Shown here: positions 6,627 to 14,407 of the stretch, piece by piece
Layout: the number at the start of each line of letters is the position of its first letter
Position numbering within the stretch: position 1 is the stretch's first letter
From: Acidobacteria bacterium AH-259-L09
GTDB lineage: Bacteria; Acidobacteriota; UBA6911; RPQK01
DNA: 14,407 nucleotides
NCBI GenBank assembly: GCA_027717875.1
Contig: JALLOL010000036.1
Location: forward strand, 1-14,407
Direction: 5' to 3'
The notes under the pieces: generated by a model
Seen by the model: only the letters and a program-made list of their open reading frames with translations
What the model was told of the DNA's origin: nothing
The model's database searches: none
Program-made: the position numbers and the translations under genes

Positions 6627-9600
6627 ATGGTTTTTCGAAAGTTTTCTACCGCCTTATTCCTCGCCTTCATTCTTGCGGTTCCAGCCTTTGGGCAGGGAAC
6701 CGAGGGGAGTATTTCCGGCACTGTCCGGGACGCGACGGGGGCCGTGATTCCAGGTGTTGAGGTGACAGTGACTCGTTTGGAAACAGGGACTATGCGGACG
6801 GTGATCAGTGACGATGCAGGACGGTACGTTGCATCAGCTCTGTCCATCGGAAGCTACGAGATCTCCGCCCAGCTAGCTGGTTTTAAGCGGTTTGTGGAAA
6901 CAGCGATCGAGCTCAATGTAGCCGATCGTCTTCGCATCGACGTGACTCTGGAAGTCGGTGAGGTGACCGAGGTAGTGACGGTTGAGTCGGGAGCTATTCA
7001 GATCCAAACCGAAACCAGTGAGCTCAGTGACGTCATCGAGGGCGAACAGATCACAGAGTTGGCGATTAACGGAAGAAATTTTGTCTCCCTGGCGGCCTTG
7101 ACCACAGGGGTAAGCAACCAGCTGCCCGACGTGGTAGGTGTGGGCGTTACCGGTGGCACACAGGGATTGTTCATCAACGGCCAAAAGGGACATTTTGTCA
7201 ACTGGATGGTGGACGGGGCTCAGAATACCGATGTCGGCAATCAGCATTCCCTCACCACGTATCCGGCTGTCGAGGCCTTATCAGAGTTTAGGATTCTCAC
7301 CAGCAATTACAGTGCGGAATATGGTACCGCCGGTACGGGGATCGTCGCCGCCGCCACCAAGAGCGGCGGGCAGGAATATCATGGCAGTGTTTATGAGTTC
7401 CACCGCAACGACGTGTTGGATGCGGCGGATTTCTTTGCCTCGATTGGCCCCGGTGGTGAGAAGACGAAGTCGCCTCTCATCCTGAATAACTACGGGTACA
7501 CCATTGGCGGACCGGTCATCAAGGGGAAGGAGAAGGACTTTTTCTTCTGGTCTCAGGAATGGAAAACCACACGGAGAGGAACGGTCATTCGCGCGGCCAC
7601 TCCGACGCAGGCCATGCGGGCCGGAGACTTTTCTGCACTGGACCCCATCACCGATCCGTTGACCGGCGAGTCCTTTGCGGGGAATATCATTCCGGACAGT
7701 CGCATCAATCCGGAATCCCGCAAGATGCTCGATATCTATCCGCTGCCGAACGTCGCCACGGGAGAATTCCTGAACTTCAACCTGGCTCCCAGTGTTCCCC
7801 AAAACTTTCGCCAAGAATTGGTTCGCTGGGATCACCACTTCAGCGACAACGTCACGCTGGTGGGTCGGTTCATCTACGACTCGTTTGATGACACTCCGCC
7901 AACAACTCTGTGGACGAACCAGTCTTTCCCCAACATCAACGCCACCATCAATACTCCAGGTCTCAACTTCATGCTCAAGCTGACCCACGTGATGAACCCC
8001 AGGCTGGTTCACGAGTTCAATTACAGCCAGGCCGGAAACAACATCGATATCGTGATGAATGGGCAGTTTGAGCGGCCGTCGAATCTGAACATTCCTCAGC
8101 TTTTCCCTGAAAACCGCGCCGATCGCATCCCCAACATCATTTTGTCCCAAGGATGGGGCAATCTCAACACGGGCTCCTGGCCCTGGAACAACCTCAACGA
8201 TGTCTGGACCTGGGACGACAAATGGACCTGGACACGAGGCGATCACAGCCTGAAATTCGGTGCCGTCTACATGTGGCAGCGCAAGAACCAGGACGCTTTC
8301 GGTCCCACCCAGGGACAGTTCAACTTCACTGGAAAGTTCACGGGGAATGCGGTGGCGGACTTCATGTTGGGCCTCGCCAACACCTACGAAGAGCTCGATG
8401 TACAAAGAGAAGGATTGTACCGCTACTGGCAGTTTGAGACCTTCCTCCAGGATGACTGGAAAGTTAAGCCCAATCTCACCCTTAACCTTGGTTTACGCTA
8501 CTTTTTGATCCCGCACCTGTACGAAAAGAACAACGAGGTCACCGCCTTCGTCACTTCTCAGTATGATCCGAGTCAGGCGGTGCAACTCGATCCGGCTAGC
8601 GGGGCCATCATCGAAGGAAGTGGCAACTTGCTCAACGGTGTCGTACAGGCCGGCCAAACTGGCTTACCGCGCTATCTCACAGAGACCGCCAAGTTCGATT
8701 TTGCTCCTAGACTCGGCTTTGCCTGGGACCTCACCGGGACAAGTTCGATTGTACTCCGCGGAGGATGGGGGTTTGGATATTACCGGACCGAAGGAAACGA
8801 CACTTACAACTTCATCAACAATCCGCCCTTCGCGAGGAGAGTTAACGTCAATGAACCTCTGATCGATAACCTGGCCGTCGGTGGTGTCTCACCCTCATTT
8901 CCGCCTGGTCTTTCTCGCTTCGAGGATACGTTCGATCCGCCGCAGATTCAGCAATGGAGTTTCGGTCTCCAGTTTGATACCGCTGAGTTTGTCCGCGACA
9001 GCCTGTTTGAGATCTCCTACGTAGGCACCCATGTGGAAGGGCTTCCCCTGTCCCGAAATATCAATCAGCCGCTCCCTGTGCAGAGCTTTGATTTCGATCC
9101 GGCAATCAACGAAGGGACTCTTTCGACCGATCTCTTTCGGCCCTTCATCGGCTACGGTGGCATCGACGAACGCGCAACTGCGGGGCGATCGAACTACCAC
9201 TCGCTGCAGGTGAACTTCAATAAGCGCTTTTCGAGGGGCTTCAGGTTCCAGCTAGCTTACACATTCGGAAAATCCTTGAACAACTCGGAAAGTTTCGAAG
9301 ACAACCCGCAGAACGCTTTCGATATCGAAGCCGAGTATTCCCTGGCGGACTGGGATGTGACCCATGCTGCGTCGATCAATTACATCTGGGAGCTGCCGTT
9401 CTTCAAAGACCAGCAAGGCTTCGCTGGAAAGATCCTTGGTGGTTGGGAACTTTCTGGTATTACCCTGCTCCAGTCCGGCCGGCCATGGGAAGTTGGAATG
9501 TCCTTGCCGAATACTGGCTTGGCCAACCGACCGAATCTGAATGGCAGTGTCGAAGGACCGGAAACGATCCAGCAGTGGTTTAGTACGACAGTCTTTTCGC

Positions 9601-9872
9601 AACCAGCGCCGGGCTTCTTCGGTAGTGCGGGTCGAAACATCATTCGTGGACCCGGGATCAACAAGTGGGATGTCTCCCTCTTCAAGAACAATAGACTTCC
9701 CTGGTTCGGCGGCGAATCGGCAAATCTCCAGTTCCGGGCAGAGTTCTTCAACCTCCCCAATCACCCGATCTTCAATAGCTTAGCCTTGAATCTGGGGTCC
9801 GGAAACTTTAGTCAACTCACAGGCACTCGTGACCCGCGTATTATCCAGTTCGGTCTGAAGCTCGATTTCTAA
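6627..9872 (+). CDS. Oar-like TonB-dependent outer-membrane receptor with carboxypeptidase-regulatory-like N-terminal domain
   Basis: 1081 residues. TonB-dependent receptors import or bind large ligands at the outer membrane using energy from TonB-ExbBD. The N-terminal signal peptide (1-22) ends in PAFG, with Gln23 the probable first mature residue. A carboxypeptidase-regulatory-like beta-sandwich follows at about 27-110 (GSISGTVRDATGAVIPGVEV, then DDAGRYVASAL). A TonB-box-like EVVTVES (115-121) precedes the plug domain of about 120-250 (INGRNFVSLAALTTGV, WMVDGAQNTD, SGGQEYHGSVYEFHRN). The rest is a large aromatic-rich barrel, and the last residue is Phe (QFGLKLDF), the usual outer-membrane assembly signal. 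Length and order match Oar-like receptors, which are greatly expanded in Acidobacteriota. The ligand cannot be read from sequence; a glycan is suggested only by the nearby GH3 gene. The coding DNA is more G+C-rich than the GH3 and lipoprotein genes. A terminator follows 25 nt after the stop. Confidence 0.95.
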   Translation: MVFRKFSTALFLAFILAVPAFGQGTEGSISGTVRDATGAVIPGVEVTVTRLETGTMRTVISDDAGRYVASALSIGSYEISAQLAGFKRFVETAIELNVADRLRIDVTLEVGEVTEVVTVESGAIQIQTETSELSDVIEGEQITELAINGRNFVSLAALTTGVSNQLPDVVGVGVTGGTQGLFINGQKGHFVNWMVDGAQNTDVGNQHSLTTYPAVEALSEFRILTSNYSAEYGTAGTGIVAAATKSGGQEYHGSVYEFHRNDVLDAADFFASIGPGGEKTKSPLILNNYGYTIGGPVIKGKEKDFFFWSQEWKTTRRGTVIRAATPTQAMRAGDFSALDPITDPLTGESFAGNIIPDSRINPESRKMLDIYPLPNVATGEFLNFNLAPSVPQNFRQELVRWDHHFSDNVTLVGRFIYDSFDDTPPTTLWTNQSFPNINATINTPGLNFMLKLTHVMNPRLVHEFNYSQAGNNIDIVMNGQFERPSNLNIPQLFPENRADRIPNIILSQGWGNLNTGSWPWNNLNDVWTWDDKWTWTRGDHSLKFGAVYMWQRKNQDAFGPTQGQFNFTGKFTGNAVADFMLGLANTYEELDVQREGLYRYWQFETFLQDDWKVKPNLTLNLGLRYFLIPHLYEKNNEVTAFVTSQYDPSQAVQLDPASGAIIEGSGNLLNGVVQAGQTGLPRYLTETAKFDFAPRLGFAWDLTGTSSIVLRGGWGFGYYRTEGNDTYNFINNPPFARRVNVNEPLIDNLAVGGVSPSFPPGLSRFEDTFDPPQIQQWSFGLQFDTAEFVRDSLFEISYVGTHVEGLPLSRNINQPLPVQSFDFDPAINEGTLSTDLFRPFIGYGGIDERATAGRSNYHSLQVNFNKRFSRGFRFQLAYTFGKSLNNSESFEDNPQNAFDIEAEYSLADWDVTHAASINYIWELPFFKDQQGFAGKILGGWELSGITLLQSGRPWEVGMSLPNTGLANRPNLNGSVEGPETIQQWFSTTVFSQPAPGFFGSAGRNIIRGPGINKWDVSLFKNNRLPWFGGESANLQFRAEFFNLPNHPIFNSLALNLGSGNFSQLTGTRDPRIIQFGLKLDF

Positions 9873-9897
9873 GATCTGCAGTCGCCTAGAGCAACTG

Positions 9898-9943
9898 ACG
9901 AGCTCATCTGAGGCTTACGCCTCAGATGAGCTCGTTTTGGTTT
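9898..9943 (+). terminator. Strong intrinsic terminator after the receptor gene
   Basis: A perfect 17-bp stem (9898-9914 with 9919-9935) with a 4-nt loop, TTAC, followed by TTTTGGTTT. It begins 25 nt after the receptor stop and ends 50 nt before the GWxTD start. It should stop most receptor transcripts, so the next two genes need their own promoter or readthrough. The minus strand lacks a T-run, so it is one-directional. Confidence 0.9.
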
Positions 9944-9992
9944 CATGCTAAACTAACTTTCGGTCGCGGCCAGGTTTTGACAAGCGAGGACA

Positions 9993-11591
9993 ATGAGCAC
10001 GAATCGGTTAAACCGACTGCCAATTCCCCTTCTCTCTTTGTCTTTCTGCTGGGTATTCGGTTTCTCACAGCTCGCAGACGAGGAAGCTAAAGACTACTAT
10101 CAAAAGTGGCTTAATGAGGATGTCACCTATCTTATTACTGAAGAGGAAAGAGACGTCTTTCTGAAGCTTCAGACCGATGCTGAGCAGGACCACTTCATCG
10201 AGCAGTTCTGGCGAAGGCGAGATCCCGACCCTGGCAGCTCCTTCAATGAATTCAAAGAGGAACACTACCGCCGTGTTCAGTATGCCAACGAGCGTTTTAC
10301 GGCTGGCGTTGTTGGGTGGAAGACGGATCGGGGGATGATCTACATCAAATATGGCCGGCCCGACGACATCCAGGACTATCCGGCCGGATCTACCTACGTC
10401 CGCCCACGGCATGAAGGTGGCGGAACAACTCTTGTCAACCCCTTCCAGATCTGGCGCTACAACTACATCAAAGGCATTGGGAGCGACGTGGAAATCGAAT
10501 TCGTCGATACCTATGGTGGCAATCTTTACCGTTTCGCCAACGATGAGTTGGAAAAGGATGCACTGTTGTACCATCCCATCGGACTGACGCTTTCCGAGCA
10601 GCTCACGGGCGGCGGCAAATCCGAGCGCATCCTTACTCGCCACTTTGGAGACCTCGACGAGAAACTGCGCAATCAGATCGGCCGCACTCCCCGGGCTAAG
10701 GACCAACCTTTTGAACGGATGAGGGTTCTAAAGGAGCTGCAGTCTGCTCCCGAGATCAAGTATCAGGACCTGCGGCGAATCGTCACCACGAAAATTCATT
10801 ACTCCAACCTCCCTTTTAAAACTCAAGTTTCCTTCCTGTCCCTGCATGAAGAGAAGGGCCTGGTTGCCCTCAGTATCTCAGTAAAGGATTCAAAGCTGAC
10901 TTTCAAAAGACTTTCCTCCGGTGCCGAGCGAGCGACCGTCGAAATCTATGGAATGGTCTCTTCCTTAACCAATCAGATCGTCCGAGAATTTGAGGACACC
11001 CTTGTCCGGGACAAAGTCGGCGGATCCTTCGCTGGCACGTCAATTGCCCAGAAAAAGCTGATTGTGCCTGCCGGTCGATACAAGCTGACTTTGGTGGTGC
11101 GAGATGCCAACAGTGGAAGAGTCGGAAGCGGTGAGTTCAGTTTGCTGGTTCCAACACCGCGGGGGTTCTCATCCAGTACTCTGGTCGTAGCTGATAGGAT
11201 CGAAAAAGCAGTGTCAGGGGCAGCCAACGATTCTCTTGTCTTGAGTGCGGGATACAAAGTCATCCCCAACATGGAGAGAACCTTTCATCAAGGACAAGAC
11301 TTGCAGTTCTACCTTGAGCTTTACAACTTTGCCGTCGACCAGTCTTCGTCGCTTCCGTCACTCAAAGTTGACACGAAGATCCTTAAGGACGGAGCGGAGT
11401 GGGCTGGTGCGGGCCCGGTTCTGAGCGAGTCACTGAACCATCAAGAGCTTCTCAAAGATCGACTGCTGCTAATGAAGAAGGTACCCACTAAAACAATGAG
11501 TTCAGGCGATTATCGCATTGTTATGACCTTTGAGGACCAAATCAGTCGGCAAGTGACGGTGGCGGCCGTAGACTTCAAGGTTATTCAATGA
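9993..11591 (+). CDS. GWxTD domain-containing exported protein
   Basis: 532 residues. The family signature GWKTDRG is at 108-114, inside the characteristic stretch that includes FIEQFWRRRDPDP (68-80), FKEEHYRRVQYANERF (87-102), IYIKYGRPDDI (116-126) and PFQIWRYNYI (150-159). A short hydrophobic N-terminus (about 9-26) suggests a signal peptide. The C-terminal half is beta-rich with Ig-like strand patterns (IVPAGRYKLTLVVRDANSG, about 352-370; YRIVMTFED near the end). The biochemical role of GWxTD proteins is not established; in Acidobacteriota and Bacteroidota they tend to be envelope-associated and are often found near TPR genes, as here. The ribosome site is weak (GAGGA very close to the ATG). 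The stop overlaps the next start by ATGA, indicating translational coupling. Confidence 0.88.
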   Translation: MSTNRLNRLPIPLLSLSFCWVFGFSQLADEEAKDYYQKWLNEDVTYLITEEERDVFLKLQTDAEQDHFIEQFWRRRDPDPGSSFNEFKEEHYRRVQYANERFTAGVVGWKTDRGMIYIKYGRPDDIQDYPAGSTYVRPRHEGGGTTLVNPFQIWRYNYIKGIGSDVEIEFVDTYGGNLYRFANDELEKDALLYHPIGLTLSEQLTGGGKSERILTRHFGDLDEKLRNQIGRTPRAKDQPFERMRVLKELQSAPEIKYQDLRRIVTTKIHYSNLPFKTQVSFLSLHEEKGLVALSISVKDSKLTFKRLSSGAERATVEIYGMVSSLTNQIVREFEDTLVRDKVGGSFAGTSIAQKKLIVPAGRYKLTLVVRDANSGRVGSGEFSLLVPTPRGFSSSTLVVADRIEKAVSGAANDSLVLSAGYKVIPNMERTFHQGQDLQFYLELYNFAVDQSSSLPSLKVDTKILKDGAEWAGAGPVLSESLNHQELLKDRLLLMKKVPTKTMSSGDYRIVMTFEDQISRQVTVAAVDFKVIQ

Positions 11592-12709
11592 GGTTGTTTC
11601 CCTTCCTTTTCCTCTTGACCTTTCAAAGTGGTGATGCCTCGGTCCAGGAACACTTCCAGCGCGCAGTCGAGCTACAGAATCAGGCGAAGCTTGCTGCCGC
11701 CGAAGCAGAGTATCGAGTGGTCGTCGAGCTGGACCCCGACCATGTCGAGGCCCATAACAACCTGGGGTCAGTTCTCGTACGTCAGGCTCGCTTCGAGGAC
11801 GCAGTAGAGAGCTATTCCCGGGCGCTTGAGTTGTCCCCCGAGGCTTTTCAAATACAGAAGAACCTGGGATTGGCCTATCTCCAGTGGCAAAAGTATGATT
11901 TGGCAGCAAAACACTTTGGTGAGGTCTTAAAAGCAAACCCCTCAGATACGGAAGTGGAACATCTCTTGGGCGCCTGTTATGTCGTCCTGGAGAAGTTCTC
12001 GATTGCAGTTGACCATCTGGAGGCTGTCCGAAAGAAGAAGCCACAAGATCCTTCTGTGCTTTACTCGTTAGCGGTTGCCCAGACGCGCCTCGGTGAATTC
12101 TCAGAGGCCGAAAAGACACTTGCTGAAATGATGTCTCTGATGGGTGATTCAGCAGAATTACATCTTCTCTGGGGTGAGGCATTGGAAGGGCAGAGCCGAT
12201 ATACAGAGGCTCTGGCGCACCTGGACAAAGCACTGGAGCTGAATCCGCGTCTCCCGCTTGCGCATTTCATTCGAGGACGAATTCATTGGCGAGAAGGAAG
12301 AGCAGAGGAAGCCGAAGCAGAATTCTCAAAAGAATTGACCATTAGTCCCCGCCATGCCGAATCCTTCTTCTATCGTGGTACGGTTTATGCCTATTGGCGC
12401 CGATTTGATGAAGCCATTGCAGACTTTAAAAAAAGTATTGAAATGCGACCGGATGCAGCTGAGGCCTACTTTCACTTGGGTAGAGCGCTCCACCAAGCAG
12501 GTCGTTCAGAAGAAGCCGTTCCGTGGTTGGAGAAGAGTGTTGAGAGGAAACCGTCAGACCCGCAGCCCTATTACCTTTTGGGTCAGATCCTCATATCTAA
12601 GGGAGAACGTGAGCGCGCAAGGCAACTCCTCAAGACCGCAGCCGCTCTTCAAAATGAAGAACGCCGTGCCCTGGAAGAACGGGTCATGAAAGCCCCGAAA
12701 AGGCCCTGA
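11588..12709 (+). CDS. Exported TPR solenoid protein, ten consecutive TPR units
   Basis: 373 residues. A short hydrophobic N-terminus (MRLFPFLFLLTF, then Ala17) is a probable signal peptide. Residues 19-358 divide without gaps into ten 34-residue TPR units, starting at 19, 53, 87, 121, 155, 189, 223, 257, 291 and 325. Most units carry the L-G/A-Y-A-P pattern (for example AHNNLGSVLVRQARFEDAVE). Ten units make more than one superhelical turn with a concave groove for protein ligands. No enzymatic domain is present. Its ATG overlaps the GWxTD stop by 4 nt, so the two products are probably made in fixed ratio and may interact. Function unknown; a periplasmic scaffold is an inference. Confidence 0.9.
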   Translation: MRLFPFLFLLTFQSGDASVQEHFQRAVELQNQAKLAAAEAEYRVVVELDPDHVEAHNNLGSVLVRQARFEDAVESYSRALELSPEAFQIQKNLGLAYLQWQKYDLAAKHFGEVLKANPSDTEVEHLLGACYVVLEKFSIAVDHLEAVRKKKPQDPSVLYSLAVAQTRLGEFSEAEKTLAEMMSLMGDSAELHLLWGEALEGQSRYTEALAHLDKALELNPRLPLAHFIRGRIHWREGRAEEAEAEFSKELTISPRHAESFFYRGTVYAYWRRFDEAIADFKKSIEMRPDAAEAYFHLGRALHQAGRSEEAVPWLEKSVERKPSDPQPYYLLGQILISKGERERARQLLKTAAALQNEERRALEERVMKAPKRP

Positions 12710-12891
12710 GCTTCCGGTTGAGTGGTGCTGTTTTCCCGTTTTCCAACGTGGCGCCCAATTCCTGCTCTTTATGCAACTCTCCGAATCATTCTCAATCACG
12801 GCTTGTGTCCCCAGAAGAGGGCGTTCTGAGGCCACGGAACCCTGCAGGATTGGAAGCGGACTGCCAGAAGACTCCCAATCGACGTAAACAG
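12710..12891. other. Convergent gap without a clear terminator
   Basis: The space between two converging genes. The only symmetry seen is GATTGG (12848-12853) with CCAATC (12875-12880), a 6-bp stem with a 21-nt loop and no T-run. I cannot support a gene or terminator here. Confidence 0.4.
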
Positions 12892-14407
12892 TTACTCTCT
12901 TCGAATGCTCTCCTTTGAAAGGCCCTCCTTCTCGTGGATAAGGTAGTGAAAGTCAGCAGGAATATTCTTAAATTCCTGGATCTCTCCACTGGGCCATTGG
13001 ACCTTTAACAGATCGACCTTCGCAGCGCTTCCCAGTCCGAAATGAGCACGAGGATCACTTGCCGAATAAATCGACACCGTCCTTTTGATTTCCCAGATCT
13101 GCCTCAATTCTCCTGTGACAACTGTAATCCGAGTTCCAATGCCATCGCGGTTGCTCCGCTCTCCCACGGTTCTGAACATAACCCAGTGATTCTGATCGGC
13201 TAGATCATTTCGGAACAACTGCGGCCAGTCGTTCAGGTTGGCAATTATGAAATCGATATCACCGTCATTGTCCCAATCGCTGAAAGCGACTCCTCTACTG
13301 ACGGTCTCTTTTTGTATATCAGGCCCTGCTTCACGACTTGCATTCCTAAAGGTACCGTCTCTCTGGTTCGAGTAGAAGGAACAAGGCTGGTGGTAAGCTT
13401 CCGCTAGGGAGCAGTGTAAAAGAAATGGGTAGACGTGGCCATTAGCAAAAAAGATATCCTTCCAACCGTCGTGATTCAAATCCACAAAACGCGTTCCCCA
13501 GCTGACGAGGTGCCACTCGGAACTTTGAAAATGGCTCTGCCCCTCGACGTGTTTAAACCATAAATCTCCCTCATTGTGATAAAGGGTATTGTAATCGTTG
13601 GAAAAGTGTGTCAAGAACACGTCCAGGAGCCCATCGTTATCGTAGTCGGCAATATCCACCCCCATGCTTGCCTGCTCCATACCGTGCCCACTCACAGCCA
13701 ACCCACTCAAATATCCCATCTCTTTAAAAGTCCCGTTCCCCTGGTTCACGAAAACCAGGTTGGGCGTGGCATCATTTGCCACATAAAGGTCTAGGTCACG
13801 GTCATTGTCGATGTCGGCCCACACCACACCCAAACCGAAATAGCGGTCGCGATCCACTGCTCCACTTTCTTCGGTGACGTCGGAAAACGTCCCGTCTCCG
13901 TTGTTCCGGTAAAGAACATCAGGGGCACCTGGAAGCCCCCGTGGACCACACATCACTTGGCGACCCAAGTGTGTGCAACGCTCACTCCTTCGCGGGGGCA
14001 ACTTGTCAACCCCCACGTCAAGATAATTCGCCACGTAAAGATCCAAATCCCCATCCTGGTCGTAGTCACCAAAGGCGGCAGACGTACTCCATCTGGGATC
14101 TCCAACACCCGCTTTCTCCGTGACATCGTTGAAGGTCCCATCTCCATTGTTTCTATAGAGAACGTTCGGTCCTAGTCGGGTCAAGTAGACGTCCGTGAAA
14201 CTGTCGTTGTTATAGTCAGCGAAAGTAACCCCCATGCCCCATCCACGGCTGGTCAAGCCAGCCTTCTCCGTAACGTCTTCAAATGTTCCATCTCCTCGAT
14301 TGCGAAAGATTGCGCTGTGAGGGTTGTTGGCCGACCGAGCTCTTTCCACGGTTGAACCTTGCACGAGAAGAATGTCCATCCAGCCATCATTATCGAAGTC
14401 AAAGAAG
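12892..14407 (-). CDS. CRTAC1-family FG-GAP/VCBS repeat protein with ASPIC/UnbV C-terminal domain, 5' end cut by window edge
   Basis: About 504 residues are visible. The frame stays open to 14407, reading FDFDNDGWMDIL across the edge, so the ATG at 14379 is internal and the start and signal peptide lie outside. Numbering below counts that Met as 1. Beta-propeller blades carry seven calcium-binding DxDxDG-type loops: DFDNDGWMD (at the edge), DYNNDSFTD, DYDQDGDLD, DIDNDRDLD, DYDNDGLLD, DLNHDGWKD and DWDNDGDID. Several are followed by LYRNNGDGTFxDVTE. A family-typical insert with two Cys, C135 and C144 (GRQVMCGPRGLPGAPD), sits between blades. The ASPIC/UnbV domain is about 406-475 (NRDGIGTRI, SASDPRAHFGLG, QWPSGEIQEF). 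These proteins are normally exported and fold around calcium; roles are mostly unknown, with adhesion or ligand binding proposed. It converges on the TPR gene. Confidence 0.93.
   Translation of the reverse strand, partial: FFDFDNDGWMDILLVQGSTVERARSANNPHSAIFRNRGDGTFEDVTEKAGLTSRGWGMGVTFADYNNDSFTDVYLTRLGPNVLYRNNGDGTFNDVTEKAGVGDPRWSTSAAFGDYDQDGDLDLYVANYLDVGVDKLPPRRSERCTHLGRQVMCGPRGLPGAPDVLYRNNGDGTFSDVTEESGAVDRDRYFGLGVVWADIDNDRDLDLYVANDATPNLVFVNQGNGTFKEMGYLSGLAVSGHGMEQASMGVDIADYDNDGLLDVFLTHFSNDYNTLYHNEGDLWFKHVEGQSHFQSSEWHLVSWGTRFVDLNHDGWKDIFFANGHVYPFLLHCSLAEAYHQPCSFYSNQRDGTFRNASREAGPDIQKETVSRGVAFSDWDNDGDIDFIIANLNDWPQLFRNDLADQNHWVMFRTVGERSNRDGIGTRITVVTGELRQIWEIKRTVSIYSASDPRAHFGLGSAAKVDLLKVQWPSGEIQEFKNIPADFHYLIHEKEGLSKESIRRE

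Noticed and set aside
7281..8405. 374-codon minus-strand open frame inside the receptor gene
   Set aside because: A shadow frame of a G+C-rich gene, with no ribosome site and no family resemblance; the sense frame is clearly an Oar-like receptor.
9977..9982. Perfect TTGACA as a -35 box for the GWxTD operon
   Set aside because: It ends 10 nt before the ATG, so any -10 would fall inside the coding region. A TGC-TAAACT extended -10 at 9946-9954 is possible but weak.
10065..10706. 213-codon minus-strand open frame over the GWxTD gene
   Set aside because: Antisense to the conserved GWxTD region, with no ribosome site or domain.
11502..12233. 243-codon minus-strand open frame over the TPR gene
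   Set aside because: Antisense to well-formed TPR repeats; its composition, rich in Pro, Arg and Ser, is typical of a shadow frame.
12848..12880. Bidirectional terminator between the converging genes
   Set aside because: Only a 6-bp stem with a 21-nt loop and no T-run on either strand.

Overview
The window looks like a stretch of Acidobacteriota-type chromosome. It is Gram-negative, because it encodes an outer-membrane TonB-dependent receptor. Base composition is moderate, roughly half G+C by eye, with the receptor gene visibly richer than its neighbours. The phylum is an inference. It rests on the combination of an Oar-like receptor with an N-terminal carboxypeptidase-regulatory-like domain, a GWxTD protein, exported TPR proteins and a CRTAC1-type FG-GAP/ASPIC-UnbV protein, which is typical of Acidobacteriota genomes. 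No rRNA or other phylogenetic marker is present apart from uvrB.

Layout from left to right: (1) uvrB on the minus strand, almost complete, missing only its last few codons at the left edge; it appears to lack a Shine-Dalgarno site. (2) A 167-bp gap holding an 11-unit heptamer tandem repeat. (3) A minus-strand, exported GH3 glycosidase of the beta-xylosidase/beta-glucosidase type with an inserted PA14 domain. (4) A 281-bp divergent control region with an ATTTGC-N5-GCAAAT dyad. (5) A plus-strand lipoprotein-like protein with a carboxypeptidase-regulatory-like domain and five TPR units. (6) A 335-bp gap rich in symmetry: a terminator-type hairpin, two identical-format palindromes ATTCAA-N4-TTGAAT exactly 31 bp apart, and a TTGGCAC/GTGCCAA dyad. 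(7) A large Oar-like TonB-dependent receptor, closed by a strong terminator with a 17-bp perfect stem. (8) A two-gene operon overlapping by ATGA: a GWxTD protein followed by an exported protein made almost entirely of ten gap-free TPR units. (9) A convergent, minus-strand FG-GAP/CRTAC1 protein, cut at its 5' end by the right edge.

Except for UvrB (cytosolic DNA repair), all products carry or probably carry export signals and would work in the periplasm, the outer membrane or outside the cell. A reasonable but unproven reading is an envelope module. The receptor would import a glycan-derived or other ligand, the GH3 enzyme would trim oligosaccharides, and the TPR and GWxTD proteins would be periplasmic assembly or scaffold partners. 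The genes are not one transcription unit: there is a divergent promoter region, at least one strong internal terminator, and a convergent end. I saw no CRISPR array, tRNA, rRNA, insertion sequence or phage gene.
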